Source of the DNA: a bacterium
GTDB taxonomy: Bacteria; Bacillota; Bacilli; Lactobacillales; Streptococcaceae
Direction of reading: 5' to 3'
Length of the DNA stretch: 64,000 bases
NCBI GenBank assembly: GCA_905221065.1
Contig: CAJNBS010000004.1
Coordinates: forward strand, 1 to 64,000
Shown in pieces: positions 8,769 to 15,209 of this stretch. Position 1 is the stretch's first letter; each line of letters starts with the position of its first letter. The notes under the pieces are model-generated. The model was given only the letters and a program-made list of their open reading frames with translations, had not been told where the DNA came from and ran no database searches. A program made the translations under genes and the position numbers.

Positions 8769-9767
8769 ATGACTTTAAGACATCCGGGCATCAGCCCGAC
8801 CAACGATTTGGTTGCTAAGAAAATTTTCAGCAATCCGGAAATCACTTGTCAATTTATTCGCGATATGCTGGATTTACCAGCAACAAATGTGACGATTTTG
8901 GAGGGGAGCAATATTCATGTACTACCTTCCCTGCCTTATTCAGCCCAAGATTTCTACACTAGCATAGATGTCTTGGCGGAGTTGGACAATGGGACACAGG
9001 TTATTATTGAAATCCAAGTTCATCATCAGAATTTTTTCATCAATCGCCTGTGGGCTTATTTGTGCAGTCAGGTCAATCAAAACCTAGAAAAAATTCGTCA
9101 TCGAGAAGGCGATACTCACCAGAGTTACAAGTATATCGCACCAGTATACGCTATCGCAATTGTAGATAGTAATTATTTCTCAGATGACTTGGCTTTTCAT
9201 AGCTTTAGCATGCGAGAGGATACGACAGGTGAGGTTTTAACTATCACAAATAACGGTCAAGAAAACCATCTGGTTAAAATGGCTTTCTTAGAATTAAAAA
9301 AGTATAGAGAAACCAGCAAAGATGAGGTTCGTAAACCGTGGTTGGAGTTTTTTGGGAATAAGCCCTTTACCCAGCGCCCCGAGCGAGCCATCAGCCAGGC
9401 AGACCAACTGCTAGACTACAAGAGCTGGTCCGAGGAGGACAGGAAAATGTTTAGTCAACTACGTATGCGTGAAGAACAAGCCTTGTTAGCACAGGACTAT
9501 GCCTTGGAGCAAGCTGAAGAAAAAGGCTTGGAGCGTGGTCGAGAAGAAGGTATTAAACAAGGTTTAGAACGTGGTATTGAACAAGGACTGGAACGAGGAC
9601 GAGCAGAGGGTGTTGAACAAGGTCTAGAGCGTGGGAAAGTCGAAGGAAAACTCTTTGCTTTCCTAGATATGGTCCGTCAAGGTCTTCTGAGTTCAGAAGT
9701 TGCCAGTCAACAGTTGGGTATGACTGTCTCTGAGTTTGAAGAACTATTGAAAGAGCATCTCAAATAA
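8769..9767 (+). CDS. Rpn family recombination-promoting nuclease (full length, locus 1)
   Basis: This 332-residue protein belongs to the Rpn/PD-(D/E)XK transposase-like family: horizontally mobile DNA endonucleases, some toxic and anti-phage. The nuclease core shows Asp67, Glu81 and Gln83 (D...ExQ) in the stretch SIDVLAELDNGTQVIIEIQ. After residue 225 comes a charged helical tail made of GLERGR/GIEQG-type units, then a conserved end LGMTVSEFEELL. The start at 8769 lies behind GGAGGAAGAGG. An extended -10 (TGGTATAAT, 8745-8753) and, beyond the BOX, a cin-box-like site lie upstream. Two further copies of its 3' part follow in tandem. The gene also contains an internal start (see 9447). Confidence 0.88.
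   Translation: MTLRHPGISPTNDLVAKKIFSNPEITCQFIRDMLDLPATNVTILEGSNIHVLPSLPYSAQDFYTSIDVLAELDNGTQVIIEIQVHHQNFFINRLWAYLCSQVNQNLEKIRHREGDTHQSYKYIAPVYAIAIVDSNYFSDDLAFHSFSMREDTTGEVLTITNNGQENHLVKMAFLELKKYRETSKDEVRKPWLEFFGNKPFTQRPERAISQADQLLDYKSWSEEDRKMFSQLRMREEQALLAQDYALEQAEEKGLERGREEGIKQGLERGIEQGLERGRAEGVEQGLERGKVEGKLFAFLDMVRQGLLSSEVASQQLGMTVSEFEELLKEHLK
9447..9767 (+). CDS. Possible internally translated Rpn C-terminal protein (antitoxin-like)
   Basis: Inside the nuclease gene, AGGAGG (9433-9438) sits exactly 8 bases before an in-frame ATG (9447, codon 227). This would give a 106-residue C-terminal protein beginning MFSQLRMREEQ. In E. coli RpnA, an internally translated C-terminal product is reported to block the toxic full-length nuclease. 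The same ribosome site and ATG recur in all four other copies in this window (9924, 10315, and minus-strand 13993 and 14384). That is a striking conservation, although the coding constraint EEDRKM could itself favour these bases. Confidence 0.5.
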   Translation: MFSQLRMREEQALLAQDYALEQAEEKGLERGREEGIKQGLERGIEQGLERGRAEGVEQGLERGKVEGKLFAFLDMVRQGLLSSEVASQQLGMTVSEFEELLKEHLK

Positions 9768-9923
9768 GAACTAAAACAATACAGAGAAACCAGCAAAGAC
9801 AAGGTTCGCAAACCGTGGTTAGAGTTTTTCGGGAACAAACCCTTTACCCAGCAACCTGAGCGAGCCATCAGTCAGGCAGACCAACTGCTGGACTACAAGA
9901 GCTGGTCCGAGGAGGACAGGAAA

Positions 9924-10109
9924 ATGTTTAGTCAACTACGTATGCGCGAAGAACAAGCCTTGTTAGCGCATGACTATGCCTTGGAAACTGCTAGGGCGGA
10001 AGGTGGTTTTGTTATGTTAGCAAATCTAGTCCGCCAAGGTCTTCTAACACCTAAAGTTGCGAGTGAACAGTTAGGCATGAGCGTCGCTGAGTTTGAAGAG
10101 CTGTTGTAA
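9924..10109 (+). CDS. Tandem Rpn C-terminal fragment 2, small ORF
   Basis: From about 9769 the DNA repeats the nuclease gene from its KKYRETSKD codons onward, without the catalytic domain. The only well-placed start in this copy is ATG 9924, 8 bases after AGGAGG (9910-9915), giving 61 residues: the MFSQLRMREEQALLAHDYALE head, a very short variable part, then LGMSVAEFEELL. The GLERGR repeats are deleted compared with the parent gene. It could be a decayed copy or a stand-alone inhibitor of Rpn. Confidence 0.5.
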   Translation: MFSQLRMREEQALLAHDYALETARAEGGFVMLANLVRQGLLTPKVASEQLGMSVAEFEELL

Positions 10110-10314
10110 GATCAGCAACAATGGACAAGAAAACCATCTAGTCAAGATGGCGTTCTTGGAACTAAAAAAATACAGAGAAACCAGCAAAGACGAGGTTCGT
10201 AAGCCGTGGTTAGAGTTTTTCGGGAACAAACCCTTTACCCAGCAACCTGAGCGAGCTATTAGCCAAGCAGATCAACTGCTGGACTATAAAAGCTGGTCCG
10301 AGGAGGACAGGAAA

Positions 10315-10584
10315 ATGTTTAGTCAACTACGTATGCGAGAAGAACAAGCCTTGTTAGCGCATGACTATGCCTTGGAACAAGCTGAGGAGAAAGGTTTAGA
10401 GCGTGGACGAGCAGAGGGACTTGAACAAGGTTTAGAACAGGGACTGGAGCGTGGTCGAACTGAGGGGATTGAACGAGGAAAACTCTTTGCCTTCCTGGAT
10501 ATGGTTCGTCAAGGTCTTCTGAGTTCAGAAGTTGCCAGCCAGCAGTTGGGCATGACTGTCGCAGAGTTTGAGGCTTTACTATGA
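10315..10584 (+). CDS. Tandem Rpn C-terminal fragment 3, small ORF
   Basis: A third, longer 3' fragment begins about 10110 with the codons for SNNGQENHLVKMAFLELKKY. A reading from 10093 (163 residues) is open but has no ribosome site. ATG 10315, 8 bases after AGGAGG (10301-10306), gives an 89-residue protein with five or so charged GLERGR/GLEQG units and the end LGMTVAEFEALL. A terminator follows at 10603-10632, so all three units can share one transcript. Confidence 0.5.
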   Translation: MFSQLRMREEQALLAHDYALEQAEEKGLERGRAEGLEQGLEQGLERGRTEGIERGKLFAFLDMVRQGLLSSEVASQQLGMTVAEFEALL

Positions 10585-10602
10585 TATAGTAGAAAGTTTA
10601 TG

Positions 10603-10632
10603 AACTGGCAAGTGTTATTCAAATACTTGCCG
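10603..10632 (+). terminator. Terminator after the Rpn locus 1 array
   Basis: GGCAAGT and ACTTGCC pair over 7 bp around an 11-base loop, followed by a T-rich run. Confidence 0.7.
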
Positions 10633-10856
10633 TTTTTACTTGACTTTTACAAGGGTTTGTAAGATAATACCAAGGAAGTAAGTTCTGTCTAACTATCTAT
10701 ATAGTTTGGATATAAAAGATATCATCTGAGGGATGAGTAGTTGCGAAATGTCAACTTGGAAGCTAGAGTATTTCAGGGGGAATTTTTGCGCGAATAAGTT
10801 TTCTTCTCCTTTTTTCGAAGAAATAGGAAAAAAGTTTAAAAAACATAAGAAAACTC
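10633..10856. other. Intergenic stretch without recognised feature
   Basis: Between the Rpn terminator and the promoter of the next gene I find no coding potential, repeat or RNA that I can support. Confidence 0.5.
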
Positions 10857-10885
10857 TTGACAAATCCTGCAAATATTTATATACT
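10857..10885 (+). promoter_or_regulatory. Promoter of the choline-binding protein gene
   Basis: A perfect -35 TTGACA (10857-10862) and a -10 TATACT (10880-10885) are 17 bases apart. Confidence 0.8.
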
Positions 10886-10945
10886 GTATGGTAGTAAGAT
10901 AGTCTTACGAAAAATAATATAATGAAAAACAAAGGAGATAAAACG

Positions 10946-11863
10946 ATGAAAAAAGTTTTATTGACAAGCGCAGTCGCTCTTGCAGCATTTGGTGCTGTTC
11001 AAGCTGTTTCAGCAGACGTTAATGGTGGGGCTAACCTTCCAGGTGCATACGATCAACCATTAGTGAATGGTGGAAAGTATGATGTTTATAACAGCCAAAC
11101 AGAATTTATTACTGCTGAGAGAGTTAATGAATATATCGCAGCTCACAATGAAGACCTCAAAGTGAAGAAAGCAGAACTTGAAGAAGTTCAAGCAAAATTA
11201 GCAAACGCTGAAGCAGAATTTAACAAAACTTTAGCAGAGTATGGTAAAGCAGAAAATGCTCCAGAAAATTTTGCTCATGACCGTGATGTACGTTTAGCTC
11301 CATACAAATTAGCAGTTGCTAAAGCTAAGACAGCTTACGATGAAGCATATGCTAATGTTAGAAATGAAGCGATTAAACATTTCCAAACAGTTTGGAATAC
11401 AGCTGTTAAAAAAGAAGGTAAGTACTACATCTTGAATGAAAAACCTGAGCAAAGAAATGCTCGTTACGATAGAGAGCATGGTGTAGTTACTCTAGGTTGG
11501 ATGAAAAATACTAAAGGTCAATGGACTTTTGTTAAAGAAGATGAGCAAAAACGAAAAGTTAACGCAACTGGATGGCTTAAAGATAACGACACTTGGTACT
11601 ACCTAGATAAAGATGGTATCATGCAAACAGGTTGGGTTAAAGACAACGGAACTTGGTACTACCTAGATGGTTCAGGCGCAATGCAAAAAGGTTGGAAATA
11701 TGTAGGTGGTCACTGGTACTACCTAGATGGTGCAGGTGCAATGCAAACAGGCTGGAAATATGTAAGTGGTCACTGGTACTACCTAAATGCTTCAGGTGCT
11801 TTGCTTGTAAATACAACTACTCCTGACGGTTACACAGTTAACGCAAGTGGTGAGTTGGTATAA
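10946..11863 (+). CDS. Choline-binding surface protein with coiled-coil N-terminal domain
   Basis: A 305-residue secreted protein. The signal peptide MKKVLLTSAVALAAFG...VSA is cut near residue 24. The mature N-terminal part, about residues 25-185, is rich in Ala, Glu and Lys, with heptad-like helices (KKAELEEVQAKLANAEAEF, AVAKAKTAYDEAYANV). One divergent and four standard choline-binding repeats (GWxxxxxxWYYL) follow, then the family end DGYTVNASGELV. It should sit on phosphocholine of teichoic acids. I cannot match it to a named Cbp; its ligand is unknown. The start at 10946 is behind AAAGGAG. Its neighbour is another choline-binding protein. Confidence 0.88.
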   Translation: MKKVLLTSAVALAAFGAVQAVSADVNGGANLPGAYDQPLVNGGKYDVYNSQTEFITAERVNEYIAAHNEDLKVKKAELEEVQAKLANAEAEFNKTLAEYGKAENAPENFAHDRDVRLAPYKLAVAKAKTAYDEAYANVRNEAIKHFQTVWNTAVKKEGKYYILNEKPEQRNARYDREHGVVTLGWMKNTKGQWTFVKEDEQKRKVNATGWLKDNDTWYYLDKDGIMQTGWVKDNGTWYYLDGSGAMQKGWKYVGGHWYYLDGAGAMQTGWKYVSGHWYYLNASGALLVNTTTPDGYTVNASGELV

Positions 11864-11882
11864 TACCGATATATAAATAAGA

Positions 11883-11908
11883 CTAGGAGAACAATCTCCT
11901 AGTTTTTT
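11883..11908 (+). terminator. Terminator of the choline-binding protein gene
   Basis: CTAGGAGA and TCTCCTAG form an 8-bp perfect stem with a four-base loop and six T. Confidence 0.88.
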
Positions 11909-12017
11909 CTTTTTTTGACAAGTCTAGTTATTGGGGCATGAGGAATTGTATTAAAGATATGCTACATAAAGAAGAGCTTTTTACCTTTAAATATTTCTAC
12001 ACTTTTTATGTTTTTTA

Positions 12018-12046
12018 TTGCATTAATTATAGAAAAGGAATATAAT
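12018..12046 (+). promoter_or_regulatory. Promoter of the second choline-binding protein gene
   Basis: TTGCAT (12018-12023) and TATAAT (12041-12046) are 17 bases apart, with GGAGG at 12071-12075 before the start codon. Confidence 0.75.
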
Positions 12047-12082
12047 GAAATAAATTTAATAGGTTAACAAGGAGGTTTTCTT

Positions 12083-13387
12083 ATGAAGAAAACACTTACA
12101 GGTATCTTGCTAGCTACTTCAGTGCTAGCTATAGGTGCAGTTCAGCCAGTAAGCGCTGCAAGTACAGGAACTGGTGCATCGTCCACAGGTGCTCAATCGG
12201 CTTCATCATTTAAGGAAATTCATTTTGTAACATTCCAAAATGGTAGACTAGTTGATATTAAAGAAGCTCTTGCAGGATCAGCTGCATCTAATACAAGTCA
12301 TCCAGATATTGCTAATTATAAATATACTAGCAGTAGAGAGGAAGAGGGTATTCTTTACCATATGTATGCTCCTACTGATACCACAAGTAGCACGAATAGT
12401 ATTCCAACAAATCCATATCATAGAGATAATGACCAAAACAATAGTGCTAGTACTGATAATAATCACGGTTCAACATCTAGCTCAAATTCTATAACAATAA
12501 AGACAGTTCGCTTTGTAGAATACAAAAAGGGTAGTGATATCCCTATTGATATTAAGGCTCCCCGTACAGGAACTGCAGCATCAGATACAAGTCATCCAGA
12601 TATTCCAAAATATAAATACTCTACTGGTAAATTGGTAGATGGTGTTCTTTTCCATGTGTATACACCAGAAAAATCTACAGATAATACTGGAACGACTAAC
12701 AATAGTAATGTGAATAATAGTGGAAATAGCAACCCAAATAATGCTAATGCCAATAATGGTGCAAGCAATAACCAAAATCAAGGAACAACTGCCAATAGTG
12801 GTCAATTTAAAGAAGAGGGTGGTAAAGTCTACTATATCAAGGACGGTAAAAAAGTTACTGGATGGCAAAAAATTGACGGTGACTGGTATTATTTCTCTAA
12901 AGAAGATGGAATGAAGACAGGTTGGCTGAAAGATGGTTCATGGTATTACTTGGATGAAACTGGTGTGATGAGAACTGGTTGGAAACAAGTTGATGGTAAT
13001 TGGTATTATTTAAACGATTTAGGTGCCATGCAAACTGGCTGGAAACTTATAAATGGTAGTTGGTATCATCTCGACAGTTTAGGTAAAATGAGTACTAGAT
13101 GGATAAAAGAAAATGGTACATGGTATTATCTTGATGGCTCAGGTGCTATGCAGACAGGTTGGAAACTTGTAGATGGTAAGTGGTATTATCTTAATGATTC
13201 AGGTGCTATGAAAACTGGCTGGTTGAAACAAGGTGGTACATGGTATTATCTTGATGGTTCAGGCGCTATGAAGACTGGCTGGTTCCAAGTTGGAGGTACA
13301 TGGTACTATGCTTATAGCTCAGGTGCCCTTGCTGTTAGCACTACAATTAATGGTTACACAGTAAACGCCAACGGTGAGTGGGTGTAG
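12083..13387 (+). CDS. Choline-binding surface protein with two N-terminal repeat domains
   Basis: A 434-residue protein with a signal peptide (cleavage after VSA near residue 25). Two related domains of about 57 residues follow: the first from FKEIHFVTFQNG to YHMYAP, the second from IKTVRFVEYKKG to FHVYTP. Both carry the block (D/N)TSHPDI.(N/K)YKY. A linker rich in Asn, Ser and Thr leads to about eight choline-binding repeats (GWxxxxGxWYYL), ending TINGYTVNANGEWV. The paired domain may be an adhesive or ligand-binding unit; I do not recognise its family for certain. The Asn-rich linker suggests a wall-spanning stalk. Confidence 0.87.
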   Translation: MKKTLTGILLATSVLAIGAVQPVSAASTGTGASSTGAQSASSFKEIHFVTFQNGRLVDIKEALAGSAASNTSHPDIANYKYTSSREEEGILYHMYAPTDTTSSTNSIPTNPYHRDNDQNNSASTDNNHGSTSSSNSITIKTVRFVEYKKGSDIPIDIKAPRTGTAASDTSHPDIPKYKYSTGKLVDGVLFHVYTPEKSTDNTGTTNNSNVNNSGNSNPNNANANNGASNNQNQGTTANSGQFKEEGGKVYYIKDGKKVTGWQKIDGDWYYFSKEDGMKTGWLKDGSWYYLDETGVMRTGWKQVDGNWYYLNDLGAMQTGWKLINGSWYHLDSLGKMSTRWIKENGTWYYLDGSGAMQTGWKLVDGKWYYLNDSGAMKTGWLKQGGTWYYLDGSGAMKTGWFQVGGTWYYAYSSGALAVSTTINGYTVNANGEWV

Positions 13388-13471
13388 TTTGAATTTGTTT
13401 CTGTCACTAGGAGATTTTTAGCTTAGTTGTTTATAGCAGATGCTTGCTAATATAATACTTATCAAGCTTAA

Positions 13472-13597
13472 GCTACAAAAATAGAAGATAAGAAAGAACT
13501 TCCAAATACTAGTGGAAAAGATAATGTTGTGGTTACATTATTAGGATTCCTTGGATTATTCTTTGGTGCACTTCCATTTGTGAAACGCAAAAACTAA
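13472..13597 (+). pseudogene. Remnant of a sortase-anchored (LPXTG) surface protein
   Basis: An open stretch of 41 codons without start reads ...DKKELPNTSGKDNVVV, then a hydrophobic helix TLLGFLGLFFGALPF and a positive tail VKRKN before the stop. This is a complete LPxTS-type cell-wall sorting signal cut off from its protein. A terminator (AGAGAAGG/CCTTCTCT, about 13614-13638) still follows. It suggests that a wall-anchored adhesin once stood here, possibly displaced when the choline-binding gene came in. Confidence 0.8.
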
Positions 13598-13685
13598 TTA
13601 GTTGAAGATATAAAAGAGAAGGACGCTTTGCCTTCTCTTTTGTCGTGTAGAACTCTGTGAGTGCTTTGTTGGATAGCAAAAAATA

Positions 13686-13725
13686 AAAAGTGAACAGGGC
13701 TAAAATACTATCCTGTTCACTTTTA
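13686..13725. terminator. Bidirectional terminator between the surface-protein region and Rpn locus 2
   Basis: AAAAAGTGAACAGG and CCTGTTCACTTTT form a 13-bp perfect stem with A-runs and T-runs on the two sides. It can stop transcription from both directions. Confidence 0.85.
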
Positions 13726-13747
13726 TGTTATTAGTGATTGTATGGTC

Positions 13748-13993
13748 TCACAAGAGCTCCTCAAACTCAGCGACAGTCATGCCCAGCTGCTCACTTGCAA
13801 ATTCGGAAGTTAAAACATGTTGACGAACCATGTCTAAGAAGGCAAAAAGTTTTCCTTCTTCTCTTCCTTCAACTTTCCCACGCTCCAGTCCCTGTTCAAT
13901 ACCACGTTCTAATCCTCTTTCTTCAGCTTGTTCCAAGGCATAGTCATGAGCGAGTAAGGCTTGTTCTTCACGTCTGCGTTGTTCACTAAACAT
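13748..13993 (-). CDS. Rpn C-terminal fragment, small ORF (locus 2)
   Basis: From about 14143 down to 13748 on the minus strand the 3' part of an rpn gene is repeated, beginning at the KETSKD codons. ATG at 13993 stands 8 bases after AGGAGG, giving 81 residues: MFSEQRRREEQALLAHDYALE, charged GLERG units, then LGMTVAEFEELL. It lies just downstream of the full-length gene at 14148-15062, mirroring locus 1. Confidence 0.5.
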   Translation of the reverse strand: MFSEQRRREEQALLAHDYALEQAEERGLERGIEQGLERGKVEGREEGKLFAFLDMVRQHVLTSEFASEQLGMTVAEFEELL

Positions 13994-14147
13994 TTTCCTA
14001 TCCTCCTCGGACCAACTCTTGTAGTCTAGCAGTTGGTCTGCTTGGCTGATGGCTCGCTCGGGTTCTTGAGTAAAGGGTTTGTTACCGAAAAACTCTAACC
14101 ACGGTTTGCGAATGCTATCTTTGCTGGTTTCTTTGTATTTTTAGGTC

Positions 14148-15062
14148 TTATTTATGATGGTCTTTCAATAGTGACTCAAACTCAGCTACTGACATGCCCA
14201 ATTGCTCACTCGCAAATTCAGAAGTTAAAACATGTTGGCGTACTAAATCTAGAAAGGTAAAGATTTGTCCTTCAACTTTTCCACGTTCCAGTCCTTGTTC
14301 AATCCCCTCAGCCCTAGCAGTTTCCAAGGCATAGTCATGAGCGAGTAAGGCTTGTTCTTCACGTCTGCGTTGTTCACTAAACATTTTCCTGTCCTCCTCG
14401 GACCAGCTCTTGTAGTCTAGCAGTTGGTCTGCTTGGCTGATGGCTCGCTCGGGTTCTTGAGTAAAGGGTTTGTTACCGAAAAACTCTAACCACGGTTTGC
14501 GAATGCTATCTTTGCTGGTTTCTCTGTATTTTTTCAGTTCCAAGAATGCCATCTTGACTAGATGATGTTCCTGTCCATTACTGGTGATAGTTAAGACTTC
14601 ACCTGTCGTATCCTCTCGCATGCTAAAGCTATGAAAAGCCAAGTCATCTGAGAAATAATTACTATCGACAATTGCGATTGCGTATACTGGTGCGATGTGT
14701 TTGTAACTCTGGTGTGTATCACCTTCTCGCTGACGAATTTTTTCTAGATTTTGATTGACCTGACTACACAGATAAGCCCACAAACGATTGATGAAAAAAT
14801 TCTGATGATGCACCTGAATCTCAATGATAACTTGAGTTCCATTATCCAACTCCGCTAAGACGTCTATACTGGTATAGAAATCCTGCGCCGAGTACGGAAG
14901 GGAAGGTAAGACATGAATATTGCTTCCCTCCAAAATGGTTACATTTTTGGCTGGTAAATCCAGCATATCGCGAATAAATTGACAAGTGATTTCCGGATTG
15001 CTGAAGATTTTCTTAGCAACCAAATCATTAGTCGGGCTGATGCCCGGATGACGTAATGTCAT
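14148..15062 (-). CDS. Rpn family recombination-promoting nuclease (full length, locus 2)
   Basis: A 304-residue paralogue of the protein at 8769-9767. The first 225 residues are almost identical, with the same Asp67/Glu81/Gln83 nuclease residues. The charged tail is shorter, with only one or two GLERG units, and ends LGMSVAEFESLL. An internal ATG at 14384 (codon 227) again follows AGGAGG by 8 bases and would yield a 78-residue C-terminal protein. Upstream (minus strand) lie TATGGTATAAT and, at 15131-15138, a cin-box-like TCCGAATA. No BOX interrupts this promoter. Near-identity of the two loci implies recent duplication or gene conversion. Confidence 0.87.
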   Translation of the reverse strand: MTLRHPGISPTNDLVAKKIFSNPEITCQFIRDMLDLPAKNVTILEGSNIHVLPSLPYSAQDFYTSIDVLAELDNGTQVIIEIQVHHQNFFINRLWAYLCSQVNQNLEKIRQREGDTHQSYKHIAPVYAIAIVDSNYFSDDLAFHSFSMREDTTGEVLTITSNGQEHHLVKMAFLELKKYRETSKDSIRKPWLEFFGNKPFTQEPERAISQADQLLDYKSWSEEDRKMFSEQRRREEQALLAHDYALETARAEGIEQGLERGKVEGQIFTFLDLVRQHVLTSEFASEQLGMSVAEFESLLKDHHK

Positions 15063-15130
15063 ACTTTCTCTCCTTTCATTATACCATAGTTTTAAATCTA
15101 GATTTACTAGATTCGATGGTTCTATCTATT

Positions 15131-15138
15131 TATTCGGA
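15131..15138 (-). promoter_or_regulatory. cin-box-like site upstream of Rpn locus 2
   Basis: TCCGAATA on the minus strand after a T-run, the same octamer and flanks as at 8543-8550. Confidence 0.55.
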
Positions 15139-15209
15139 AAAAGTATGAAAAATACTTGCTCTAGCTCTTCCCAATGGTATTTTTTGGTGCTTTCCTTTAT
15201 AATGGGTGT

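Noticed and set aside
15174-15209. Longer PolA start
   Set aside because: It begins upstream of the -10 box and adds residues not typical of PolA; MDKKKLLLIDGSS is the family start.
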